The translations under genes were made by a program, and so were the position numbers. This document shows, one piece after another, positions 16,381-23,324 of a stretch of 25,332 bases of DNA (its first letter is position 1; every line of letters starts with the position of its first letter). The DNA is taken from assembly GCA_004524425.1 (NCBI GenBank), contig SDNN01000018.1:1-25332 (forward strand), given 5' to 3'. Under the pieces are notes generated by a model. The model searched no databases. It saw only the letters and a program-made list of their open reading frames with translations, and had not been told where the DNA came from. The DNA is from Promethearchaeota archaeon. GTDB taxonomy: Archaea > Asgardarchaeota > Lokiarchaeia > Sigynarchaeales > SOKP01.

Positions 16381-16410
16381 TCAATTTCTCAATTTAGAAT
16401 TAAATTGATT
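16379..16410. repeat. 9-bp inverted repeat between feoA and feoB
   Basis: AATCAATTT (16379-16387) and AAATTGATT (16402-16410) are perfect reverse complements with a 14-base spacer. The hairpin would form in a feoA-feoB transcript just after the feoA stop and could set relative expression or 3' stability. It abuts the repeat at 16360-16380. Confidence 0.35.
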
Positions 16411-16435
16411 ACTTAATTTTCCTATTTTATTAATT

Positions 16436-16735
16436 CTAGTATGGGCAAGAAGAACCACAATCAACTAAGATCTTGGATGCCAAGCCCCTCCCGATGACCA
16501 AACTCGAACCTTTTACGAATATTTCTAACGGGCCTTTAAAAGGTGCCTCTTTACGCTTAAATATCGTTACTCCTGGAACAAGTCCCATCTGTGCCAATCT
16601 TCTTTTCGCACGAAATCCTGTATTAACGCTTAGAACTTTTAATTCGTCTCCCTTTTCACATTCCGTTAGACATTTAATTAACGGCGTACCTTGCTTCTTT
16701 TTATCATCCAAATTTTGTGACATCGAACGAATCAT
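16436..16735 (-). CDS. feoA: FeoA-family protein, first copy
   Basis: A 99-residue cytosolic SH3-like protein that assists FeoB. The core PLIKCLTECEKGDELKVLSV...RRLAQMGLVPGVTIFKRKEAPFKGPLEIFVKGSSLVIGRGLASKI-type pattern (shown here in part: RRLAQMGLVPGVTI at 45-58) is typical of FeoA. Unusual for the family are two CX3C pairs, Cys22/Cys26 in the first strand and Cys93/Cys97 near the C-terminus, both kept in the second copy at 17245. Start could be ATG 16735 or ATG 16723 (fifth codon). With the TATA-like box at 16766-16774 the leader would be short. It is transcribed toward feoB, and a DtxR-like operator lies about 75 bp upstream. Confidence 0.92.
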   Translation of the reverse strand: MIRSMSQNLDDKKKQGTPLIKCLTECEKGDELKVLSVNTGFRAKRRLAQMGLVPGVTIFKRKEAPFKGPLEIFVKGSSLVIGRGLASKILVDCGSSCPY

Positions 16736-16765
16736 TATTGTTTTCTAGAAAATTAGTTTTTTTAA

Positions 16766-16774
16766 CTTAAATAA
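16766..16774 (-). promoter_or_regulatory. TATA-like box for feoA (first copy)
   Basis: Minus strand TTATTTAAG about 30 bp before the ATG at 16735. The expected start of transcription falls near 16744, within the palindrome TTTTCTAGAAAA at 16741-16752. Confidence 0.35.
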
Positions 16775-16806
16775 TCTAAGAATTGGGTATCATTCAATGC
16801 TTTTAA

Positions 16807-16977
16807 ATGTTAGGCTTATCTAACAAAAGAGTGATGAAACACAGTCTAAGATTACGACAAGGATTGGATAGAAGATCTAATTCTCTTAGAGGATCATTTT
16901 TAATATTTATGGCTCTCAGAACTGCTGGATCGTTTCCTTATCCCCTTATCTATCAATTTGGAGATTATAATGAATAA
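16807..16977 (+). CDS. Possible small ORF, 56 codons
   Basis: An ATG at 16807 opens 56 codons to TAA at 16977; an alternative ATG at 16834 gives 47. The product starts with basic residues (KHSLRLRQGLDRRSNSLRG), has a short hydrophobic part (SFLIFMAL) and ends PLIYQFGDYNE. I do not recognise it. The first ATG adjoins the operator at 16808-16825, and no Shine-Dalgarno site is clear. It could be a small Feo-associated protein, a decayed gene or chance. Confidence 0.22.
   Translation: MLGLSNKRVMKHSLRLRQGLDRRSNSLRGSFLIFMALRTAGSFPYPLIYQFGDYNE
16808..16825. promoter_or_regulatory. DtxR-like operator, site 1
   Basis: TGTTAGGCTTATCTAACA is a perfect 6+6+6 inverted repeat. Its core TTAGG-N5-CTAAC matches the arms of the DtxR/IdeR consensus (TTAGGTTAGCCTAACCTAA), differing only in the centre. 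A 13-of-14 copy is at 17016-17029. Location beside feoA suggests metal-dependent repression by a DtxR/MntR-family protein encoded elsewhere. Confidence 0.55.
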
Positions 16978-17015
16978 GATTTTTTATCATATCTACTTAC
17001 AAAAAATGATCTTTT

Positions 17016-17029
17016 TTAGGATTATCTAA
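17016..17029. promoter_or_regulatory. DtxR-like operator, site 2
   Basis: TTAGGATTATCTAA differs from site 1 (TTAGGCTTATCTAA) by one base. It lies about 190 bp upstream of the second feoA promoter and is followed by TTAG. A pair of such sites in one gap between two iron genes is unlikely to be chance. Confidence 0.5.
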
Positions 17030-17201
17030 TTAGCACTTTTTATTATTAGACTAAATTGTCCCTTTAGAAAAATCATGCTGAACATAGCCGTATTTTGGGA
17101 TTCTTAATATCTTAGGAATAGGTTCTTTTTTTTGGATAAAAAATTCGATATATCTAACTTTAAAAGTTTTGATATCCTATTACTAGTAGAAACTAATTCT
17201 A

Positions 17202-17213
17202 TTTTATAAAAAA
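17202..17213 (+). promoter_or_regulatory. TATA box for the second feoA
   Basis: TTTTATAAAAAA lies about 35 bp before the ATG at 17245 and would give a leader of about 12 bases. Confidence 0.45.
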
Positions 17214-17244
17214 GAAACAAGAAAAGTGGAAAGTTAAGAATAGC

Positions 17245-17526
17245 ATGGTTAACGATCGAGCCGAGCGATACAGCGTCCCATTAATAAAATGTTTAACTGA
17301 GTGCAACTCTGGTTCTGAACTCATGGTTAAAAGTGTAAATGCGGGCTTTCACGCGAAAAGGAGGTTAGCGCAACTTGGCATTGTTCCCGGAGTAAAAATC
17401 GTTAAAAACAAAGCTGCTCCGTTTCGAGGGCCAGTTGAAGTTAAAGTGAGGGGTACAAATCTCGTTTTGGGCAGGGGACTTGCTGCCAAAATAATCGTTG
17501 AATGTAAAGAGCAATGCAATTCTTAA
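17245..17526 (+). CDS. feoA: FeoA-family protein, second copy
   Basis: A 93-residue FeoA paralogue divergent from the feoA-feoB pair. It is clearly alike to the first copy along its whole length: VPLIKCLTEC, AKRRLAQLGIVPGVKIV, KAAPFRGPVEV and LVLGRGLAAKIIVEC all align. The same two CX3C pairs occur, Cys16/Cys20 and Cys87/Cys91. The N-terminal tail differs (MVNDRAERYS). It has its own TATA box and is followed by a T-run, so it appears monocistronic. It may act as an alternative FeoB partner or as a separately regulated Fe sensor or adaptor; duplicated FeoA near FeoB is known in other organisms. It shares the 509-bp regulatory gap with the first copy. Confidence 0.92.
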   Translation: MVNDRAERYSVPLIKCLTECNSGSELMVKSVNAGFHAKRRLAQLGIVPGVKIVKNKAAPFRGPVEVKVRGTNLVLGRGLAAKIIVECKEQCNS

Positions 17527-17546
17527 ATTACTTGATTAAAAAATTG

Positions 17547-17580
17547 TTTTTTGTTCCTTTAAACTTAAATATCTTTTTTT
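17547..17580 (+). terminator. Poly-T terminator after the second feoA
   Basis: Runs of six T at 17547-17552 and seven T at 17574-17580 follow the stop at 17526 and suit archaeal T-run termination. Confidence 0.45.
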
Positions 17581-17666
17581 CATATCTATGCTTTCTAATA
17601 AGTAATAATGCGATATAGATTAATCAATTAAGCACGTATTTATTCCATAGAAAGATTTTTATGATG

Positions 17667-17672
17667 AGGTGA
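17667..17672 (+). promoter_or_regulatory. Shine-Dalgarno site that decides the start at 17678
   Basis: GAGGTG(A) ends about five bases before TTG 17678. The frame also offers GTG at 17669, but that codon lies inside the Shine-Dalgarno sequence itself, so the TTG is preferred. Confidence 0.6.
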
Positions 17673-17677
17673 AATTA

Positions 17678-19075
17678 TTGAGTGATTTAGAAGGATTAAC
17701 AAGAAGATTGATGGAGAAAGGATTTAAAGACGACGAGATTATAGAAAGATTAATACAAGAATACATGGATTATAAGGATAATATTGATAAGAATTTAGCG
17801 AAAAAATATGCAATGGCCGTATTAGCAGAGTGTAAGCTTAGTAATATTGATCATGTCGTGGATCCATTTATAAAGGAGCTTTTAGATTTCAATAAGGCAA
17901 GTGTAACAGTTGGCAAGCAAGGAGTGGGATGTCGAGGTGCGGGCGATTTTTTTGTTCATAAACTTATCGCTGAACTGGCAGAGACCGAGCAAAAAGCCTT
18001 TTTAACTCCAAGTTCATTAGATGATGCAGGAGCAATTCGATTAAAGGATGTTAAAAATTTTAAGGGTGTTTCTTTTGAGGGAGAAGATCTAATAGTAGTT
18101 TCTAAAATGGAGGGCATCCATTCGCGTCTTAGCGATTTTCCTTTTATTTGCGGATTTCATGTGACCAGGGCTTGTTTGAGAGATTTATATGTCAAGGGTT
18201 CGAAACCCGTGTCGATCATGATTGATGCCCATTTAGGAGATGATGCGGATGTAGGAAAATTATTTGATTTCATGGCAGGTGTCTCGGCGATTTCAGAGCT
18301 TACAAGTGTGCCGATTACCGCTGGATCAACATTAAGGATTGGCGGAGATATGGTTATAGGAAATCGCTTTGTAGGAGGAATTAGTGCCATAGGATTGGCG
18401 GAGAAGAGGTTGCTAGCTAGAAAAAACATTCAAGTTGGAGATGTGATATTAATGACTGAAGGCGCTGGCGGAGGTACAATAACGACCACTGCCATCTATT
18501 CTGGCAACTTTGAAGTGGTTAAAGAAACACTTAATATAAAATTTCTTGAGGCTTGCGAAGTCTTATTTAAAGCCGATTATTTTGATAAAATTCGAGCAAT
18601 GTGCGATGTAACTAATGGAGGTCTCAGAGGAGATTTACATGAGATTAATCATGAAGCACGTTGCGGAGTGATAATTAATGAAAAGAAAGTAAGAAAACTG
18701 GTAAATCCAAAAGTATTCCATTTATTAAAAAAAGTAGGTGTTGATTATTTGGGAGTTTCTCTAGATGCGCTTTTAATCTATTGCGATAAAAAAATTTCAG
18801 ATAGAATCATATCAGATTTAGCTAAATCTAATATCACGTGCGCTGAAATAGGTCATGTGGATGATTCAAGAGAAATTTATCTTATTCACGAAAATGATGA
18901 AAAAAAAAAGATCTTGCCTCGATTCCGAGAATCAGCATATACAAAAATTAAACAAGAAATTGGAGAAGAATCCCCTGATTTAGTGCAGAACATGGAAAAA
19001 AATATCGAGCAAGCATCCATGAAGGCGCTACAAAAAAGAAAAAAAGTTCTTGATCACGTAATAAATCTTAAATAA
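17678..19075 (+). CDS. AIR-synthase-related (PurM/HypE/SelD-like) ATP-binding protein
   Basis: A 465-residue member of the PurM/ThiL/HypE/SelD ATPase superfamily. I start it at TTG 17678 because of the Shine-Dalgarno site. An N-terminal helical region of about 80 residues (GLTRRLMEKGFKDDEIIERL onward) precedes the core. The core begins with VGCRGAGDFFVHKLI, then DDAGAI (the Asp pair typical of the ATP site), SDFPFICGFHVTRACLRDLYVKG where PurM has its AMGA helix, and SIMIDAHLGDDADV. The second, C-terminal PurM-like domain includes MTEGAGGGTITTTAIYSG and CDVTNGGLRGDLHEI. It is longer than HypE or SelD (about 330-350) and lacks the HypE C-terminal PRxC motif. Archaeal paralogues of this size are annotated only as AIR-synthase-related; the substrate is unknown. 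It stands alone, convergent with the 7-TM gene. Confidence 0.8.
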   Translation: MSDLEGLTRRLMEKGFKDDEIIERLIQEYMDYKDNIDKNLAKKYAMAVLAECKLSNIDHVVDPFIKELLDFNKASVTVGKQGVGCRGAGDFFVHKLIAELAETEQKAFLTPSSLDDAGAIRLKDVKNFKGVSFEGEDLIVVSKMEGIHSRLSDFPFICGFHVTRACLRDLYVKGSKPVSIMIDAHLGDDADVGKLFDFMAGVSAISELTSVPITAGSTLRIGGDMVIGNRFVGGISAIGLAEKRLLARKNIQVGDVILMTEGAGGGTITTTAIYSGNFEVVKETLNIKFLEACEVLFKADYFDKIRAMCDVTNGGLRGDLHEINHEARCGVIINEKKVRKLVNPKVFHLLKKVGVDYLGVSLDALLIYCDKKISDRIISDLAKSNITCAEIGHVDDSREIYLIHENDEKKKILPRFRESAYTKIKQEIGEESPDLVQNMEKNIEQASMKALQKRKKVLDHVINLK

Positions 19076-19133
19076 ATGAAAATTGTTTTTCAATCTTTAG
19101 TTTTAATTGAATAAAATATTCAGGATGAATTAA

Positions 19134-19904
19134 TTATACCGGTGGTAATTGTAAACTTTTTCCAACGGAAATATAGATTAAAACTACCCCGATGATTGCT
19201 AAAGGTCCTGTGAGGGTAAATATAATTCTTAGAGGATCTGAGTTAATAAAATTGGTAAGAGATACAAAAAGACCGATATAATAAAAGCATGAAATTCCTA
19301 CTATAAATAGCCGCATCCTCTTAGCTAAAGCTTCATTATTCATTTTCTTATAAATTTTCCCGCATATTATTAGTGAAAAGATCGCTGTGGGCAAAAAAAT
19401 TGATAAATAATAAATGAAAAAGATTAAATTCCACACGGGATACATCTGAGTTCCATCGGATAAAATTTCAACGTTAACGCCATTAGGAATAAAAAGTAGT
19501 CCTGAGCATAGTACACAATAAATACTAATAAACAATATTTGATTTCTTGCCGAAGTAATTAATTTACGGGATCCATTAAGCATGAGAACAAATAAAAGCA
19601 TAAATGATAGGCTTACGGAAATTAAGTAAATGGAAAGAGCATGTAGAAATTCGACGGTTGATTCCATATTTGAATTTGAAATCGAGGCATAGATCAAATT
19701 AGACACCATGCTGAACGAGATCAAGGTTAAAAAAGTTGCAAGTAGGTGATTTAATCTATTTTTCCTATTCCTTTTTATAATTTTGTAACTCGTAAAAAAG
19801 AAGGTAGCACAGGTTATGAAATAAAAGATATAGATGTGAATGAATCTCCATACTGGAAGTGCCAAATGAAATGCTCCCTCATTGTCAAAGAATAATATGA
19901 TCAA
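19134..19904 (-). CDS. Multi-spanning (about 7-TM) membrane protein, sensor-like
   Basis: A 256-residue integral membrane protein with about seven hydrophobic segments and no soluble effector domain. The spacing and a segment such as GTQMYPVWNLIFFIYYLSIFLPTAIFSLIICGKI recall (in part: QMYPVWNLIFFIYYLS) the 7-TM sensory module found at the N-terminus of some archaeal and bacterial histidine kinases. Here the chain ends after the last helix (ISVGKSLQLPPV), so it would be a stand-alone module. The only start is TTG at 19904, without a clear Shine-Dalgarno site, so the true start may be a little downstream. It lies 79 bp after larE on the same strand and may be co-transcribed. Function is unknown. 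Confidence 0.68.
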   Translation of the reverse strand: MIILFFDNEGAFHLALPVWRFIHIYIFYFITCATFFFTSYKIIKRNRKNRLNHLLATFLTLISFSMVSNLIYASISNSNMESTVEFLHALSIYLISVSLSFMLLFVLMLNGSRKLITSARNQILFISIYCVLCSGLLFIPNGVNVEILSDGTQMYPVWNLIFFIYYLSIFLPTAIFSLIICGKIYKKMNNEALAKRMRLFIVGISCFYYIGLFVSLTNFINSDPLRIIFTLTGPLAIIGVVLIYISVGKSLQLPPV

Positions 19905-19983
19905 GAGACTTTAGTGTTATTTAAGTTTGTCGTTTAGTACGTTTGGACTATTTTTTCGTTAACAGAAAATAAAATTAGTCTAT

Positions 19984-20814
19984 CTATTCCTTTTTAAGAT
20001 TTAAAGCTTCATTTAAAGACCCAGATCTGAATCCTTCAATATCAATTGTTATATAACAAAATCCCATATCCTTAAATTTGGTTTTTATTAACTTCAAATT
20101 TTGAAGTGTTAAAATTTTTTGAAAATCATCGATTAAGAATTCAATGCGAGCTAAATCCTGCTCGTGAATTCTAACCCGTACTTGTGTTAAGTTGAAGCTA
20201 TTTTTCAAATAATTCTCAGCTTGTTTGATTTTATTAATTCTCTCTTCATTTATCAAGAGATCATATTGAACGCGAGATGCATAACAGGCCATGGAAGGTT
20301 TAGAGTGAGTTTTTAAATTATAATACTTGCTAATTTCTCTAATTTCATTTTTATTAATATTAAAATCAATATAAGGAGTTTTTATGTTTAATTCTTTTAA
20401 AGCTTGCATGCCTGGTCTAAAATCCGAAACGTCATCGGCATTGGTTCCATCTATAATAACATCATAATTTTTTTCCTCTTTAATTTTGATTATATTGGTA
20501 TAGAGCCTTCTTTTACAATGATAACAACGTTTAATGGTATTTTTAAAAAAGCTCTCATCTTTAAAGGGATCTCCTTTAATAATTAAATGAGGAATGTCAT
20601 ATTTTTTTGCAAATTTAATAGTATATTCAATATCATCATCGGGAAAAAGAATAGATTTTTCAGTGACCAACAGAGTTTTATCAGCACTTTTTTTAGAAAG
20701 AAATGCCAAAAGTGAGCTATCAACCCCACCCGAAAAAGAAACAATGATTTTTTTATTCTTGAGGTACGAATTTAATTTGTTAAGTTTTGCTTTGATCTCT
20801 TTAGATAATGACAT
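19984..20814 (-). CDS. larE: LarE-type ATP-dependent sacrificial sulfur transferase
   Basis: A 276-residue PP-loop ATPase of the LarE family. LarE adenylates the pyridinium carboxylate and donates sulfur to build the nickel-pincer nucleotide cofactor of lactate racemase and related enzymes. The PP-loop is SGGVDSS (28-34). DGTNADDVSDFRPGM (122-136), IKTPYIDFNINKNEIREISK (144-163) and KPSMACYASRVQYD (172-185) are family marks. Three Cys stand at 97, 100 and 177. Cys177 matches the sacrificial Cys of the Lactobacillus enzyme, and the CxxC plus Cys set matches the LarE branch proposed to hold a 4Fe-4S cluster and transfer sulfide catalytically. No larB, larC or LarA-like gene is in the window, so the client enzyme is unknown. 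ATG start at 20814. Confidence 0.9.
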   Translation of the reverse strand: MSLSKEIKAKLNKLNSYLKNKKIIVSFSGGVDSSLLAFLSKKSADKTLLVTEKSILFPDDDIEYTIKFAKKYDIPHLIIKGDPFKDESFFKNTIKRCYHCKRRLYTNIIKIKEEKNYDVIIDGTNADDVSDFRPGMQALKELNIKTPYIDFNINKNEIREISKYYNLKTHSKPSMACYASRVQYDLLINEERINKIKQAENYLKNSFNLTQVRVRIHEQDLARIEFLIDDFQKILTLQNLKLIKTKFKDMGFCYITIDIEGFRSGSLNEALNLKKE

Positions 20815-20946
20815 GAAATGCTATGTTAATATTTTAATTTAATTCGAGTTAAAATATTTATAATTGAGTTATTGATCTATTTGTAGTTAGTAGGATGAAT
20901 TAAAAGATTAAATTTTTGATTTTCAGAAAAAGTAAAGATTCATAAC

Positions 20947-22377
20947 ATGGATGATGTTGGTAACTTGCATGAAAGTGAGAAAACAAGAAGAAATTATGGC
21001 ATACATTTAACCTCCACGGAAATTTTTCACAACTATATTTTTCCTGAAATAAGGAACGATTTAGATGAGTATCTATGGGTTGATTTGTTTGCTGGTGAGG
21101 GAAATCTAATATTACCCCTTCTAAACTCTACTCCTAAAGATAAAAGAATAGAATTTTTTAAAAAACACATTTATTTATTTGATGTTCAACCAGATTTGAT
21201 TAAAAAGTGCATAGAGAATGCGATCCATCATGGAATTCCTTTTGATATTGCTAAAAAAAATATAAAGATTCGAAATAATTTAGATACTTATCCAAAAAAC
21301 TTAAGAAATAAACAAATTCCAATCTATCACATTACAAATCCTCCATATTTGTATTTAGGTTATATTAGGAAGCATGATGAAACTCAACCATATCTAAAGT
21401 ATTTTGAAAATGAAAACAATGGATATCAAGATTTATATCAAATAGCCATGATGAATGATCTTCGGAATGGAGTAGAAAATTTAATCTACATAATTCCAAG
21501 TAATTTCTTGTTTGGAGCTACAGTATCAAACAAATTTAGAATAGATTTTTTGAAATATTATAGAATCATTAAAATGATTATCATAGAAACAAAAGTCTTC
21601 GAGCATACAGGAACAAATATTTGTGTTGGATTCTTCAAGAGAAAAGATACACCCAAACATGAATATGTTACCTTTAATGGTTTGAAAATAAAAAATGATA
21701 ATGATTTTTTCCATAAACAATATTCTTTAAAGCCAAAATTTAAATATCGGGCTGGTTCGGAATTCATGGAATTCCTTGAGAACTACAAAACACAGAAACC
21801 ATTAAGAGTAAAGTATTACTTATTAAGAGATGAAGTAGATGAGAATAGAGGAAATAATCAAATTCACGTGATAGATTCAAACCTTTATAAGAATAATGAA
21901 TATAAAAAAAGAATCATAGAGGTCAATGATCATTTGAAGCACAAAATAAAATCAAACATTCTTTACGTTCAAACGGTAGATAAAGGTTCTTCTGAGGGCA
22001 AAGTTGGATTAAGAATAATTCAAGAGGATTTTGGTGTAGAAGGAGTATATGTTTCGGAAAACACCTACAGAACACACCCGATTCAAATTTTTTTGGAACC
22101 GAAAATATCAATCAAGGACCAAGAACTTCTAAAAGATTATTTCAATTTTATTCTTGAGCATTTTCGGAAAGAATTAGACAGTGAATTCTTAACTACTTAT
22201 AAGTATTCAAAAGCTAAATATACTAGAAAATATTTGGGTTTAACTCAAGTGAGGAAACTAATTGAAACTTTTCCAATAATAAATTTTGACGATTTAAAGG
22301 AGACACGGCTCATTAAAGCAGTTGAACAAAAAGATTTTAGAAAACTCTTAAGTGTATTAAAAAAAAAGAATGAATAA
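20947..22377 (+). CDS. N6-adenine DNA methyltransferase, solitary
   Basis: A 476-residue gamma-type adenine DNA methyltransferase. The N-terminal motif X region is NYGIHLTSTEIFHNYIFPEI (16-35). Motif I, the SAM site, is VDLFAGEGNL (45-54), motif II is YLFDVQPDLI (76-85), and the catalytic motif IV is NPPY (131-134) followed by LYLGYI. The C-terminal 200 residues should contain the target recognition domain and end in a helix pair of the Eco57I-like type (YTRKYLGLTQVRKLIETFPI). No nuclease, specificity subunit or helicase adjoins it: larE diverges upstream and a membrane protein converges 10 bp downstream. It may be a regulatory orphan methylase or a remnant of a restriction system; a fused nuclease is excluded by its length. 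Start is ATG 20947. Confidence 0.88.
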   Translation: MDDVGNLHESEKTRRNYGIHLTSTEIFHNYIFPEIRNDLDEYLWVDLFAGEGNLILPLLNSTPKDKRIEFFKKHIYLFDVQPDLIKKCIENAIHHGIPFDIAKKNIKIRNNLDTYPKNLRNKQIPIYHITNPPYLYLGYIRKHDETQPYLKYFENENNGYQDLYQIAMMNDLRNGVENLIYIIPSNFLFGATVSNKFRIDFLKYYRIIKMIIIETKVFEHTGTNICVGFFKRKDTPKHEYVTFNGLKIKNDNDFFHKQYSLKPKFKYRAGSEFMEFLENYKTQKPLRVKYYLLRDEVDENRGNNQIHVIDSNLYKNNEYKKRIIEVNDHLKHKIKSNILYVQTVDKGSSEGKVGLRIIQEDFGVEGVYVSENTYRTHPIQIFLEPKISIKDQELLKDYFNFILEHFRKELDSEFLTTYKYSKAKYTRKYLGLTQVRKLIETFPIINFDDLKETRLIKAVEQKDFRKLLSVLKKKNE

Positions 22378-22386
22378 GAATTTCAT

Positions 22387-23274
22387 TTATTGGATTAATT
22401 CTGATTCAGCTAATCTTTTAGCTTCAGGGAGTTCTTTCCTTAAATATTTGAATTTTCCCTTGGTTAGTCCATAAATCAAATATGCGGGAATTGCATTTAC
22501 AATGCTAAACAGGGGGATCAAAGTCACCATCATGACATCTTCCGCACGACCCTCAAATCCAGCAAAATAAACTGCAAGCGAGATTAAAAACACAACTGAT
22601 GAAATTCCAGCATAACCTTTTAGATAACCATTATATCGTAAATGAATCGGTTCAATCTCAAATAATTTATCTCTTCGCTGTTTTTGACCTTCCAATCCAG
22701 AGTAGTGAATTAGCCCAGAATCTTCGAGAGCCCAGCCGACTGACCAAAGTCCTAATACAATTGGAAATACAAAAGTAAAAGTGACTGCAAAAACAGTCGG
22801 AAGAGCAAATCTAAGATCCAATCCTTCATCTTCATAAGACTCGACATTAGATGGAGCATTTAGCATTTCGGCAGCTTGGTTTGACAATAGAGGTATGACT
22901 ATGGCAAGAAATCCCAATGTCAAGAGAAAAATATAGATAAAACGAAGAATGAATTTTTTTGCTGCAAATACATTAACACTCACTTCAACATAGGCATCAT
23001 TATACTTACGAAAGACTATTTTTTTACTCTTGAAAATCAAAGGAGTTAGTAATCGAGGAAAAAAAATCACCGCAGCAATAGTGAGAATTGGAGGAAAAAC
23101 AAAATAAAATACTATGAAATGAATGGTCTGAGGAAGCCCTAAAATTGGCACTATTTCCTCAGGCCTTTCGCGAGTTAATAAAAAGATGAGCATTCCAATG
23201 CTAGCAATAACATAGATGATCACAAAAACTAAAAAGAGCGTGGTGGATTCCTTTTTTTGGGACAAATTAATCAC
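22387..23274 (-). CDS. Unrecognised multi-spanning membrane protein
   Basis: A 295-residue membrane protein with about six hydrophobic segments: near 13-33 (FLVFVIIYVIASIGMLIFLL), 50-75, 110-130 (FIYIFLLTLGFLAIVIPLL), 155-180, 222-240 and 252-270. Loops include the soluble stretch LIFKSKKIVFRKYNDAYVEVSVN and one with WALEDSGLIHYSGLEGQ. I do not recognise the family. The start is GTG at 23274. A perfect 10-bp inverted repeat (23281-23317) lies immediately upstream, over the expected transcription start. It converges on the methyltransferase gene with 10 bp between stops, and the UbiA-like gene lies upstream on the same strand after about 100 bp. Confidence 0.7.
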   Translation of the reverse strand: MINLSQKKESTTLFLVFVIIYVIASIGMLIFLLTRERPEEIVPILGLPQTIHFIVFYFVFPPILTIAAVIFFPRLLTPLIFKSKKIVFRKYNDAYVEVSVNVFAAKKFILRFIYIFLLTLGFLAIVIPLLSNQAAEMLNAPSNVESYEDEGLDLRFALPTVFAVTFTFVFPIVLGLWSVGWALEDSGLIHYSGLEGQKQRRDKLFEIEPIHLRYNGYLKGYAGISSVVFLISLAVYFAGFEGRAEDVMMVTLIPLFSIVNAIPAYLIYGLTKGKFKYLRKELPEAKRLAESELIQ

Positions 23275-23280
23275 TTTTTT

Positions 23281-23317
23281 ATTATCTAATTAGTTTAATA
23301 AAATTTTATTAGATAAT
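23281..23317. promoter_or_regulatory. Perfect 10-bp inverted repeat at the promoter of the membrane protein gene
   Basis: ATTATCTAAT (23281-23290) and ATTAGATAAT (23308-23317) are exact reverse complements separated by 17 bp. The left arm ends 7 bp from the GTG start. With the TATA box at 23325-23335 the transcription start falls inside the repeat, so it may be an operator or a 5' leader hairpin. As a terminator for the upstream UbiA gene it fits badly, since A not T follows in that direction. Confidence 0.45.
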
Positions 23318-23324
23318 TTAAGGG

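Larger units (their letters stand above)
16736..17244. other. 509-bp divergent regulatory region between two feoA genes
   Basis: This is the only gap over 300 bp. It holds a 12-bp palindrome TTTTCTAGAAAA (16741-16752) next to the feoA start, a TATA-like box for feoA (16766-16774), two operator-like sites (16808-16825 and 17016-17029), the short palindrome TTAGACTAA (17046-17054), a possible 56-codon ORF (16807-16977) and a TATA box for the second feoA (17202-17213). The part from about 16834 to 16977 is near one third G+C, richer than the rest of the gap, which hints at coding or formerly coding DNA. No regulator gene is present. Confidence 0.6.

Noticed and set aside
16741..16752. TTTTCTAGAAAA palindrome as a separate operator
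   Set aside because: It is perfect, but short and mostly A/T, and unlike the two repeated operator sites. Kept only as a note in the regulatory gap.
18196..18208. GGGTTCGAAACCC, like a tRNA T-arm
   Set aside because: It is a perfect palindrome inside the AIR-synthase-related gene, in the coding frame of a conserved segment, and no acceptor, D or anticodon stem can be placed around it.
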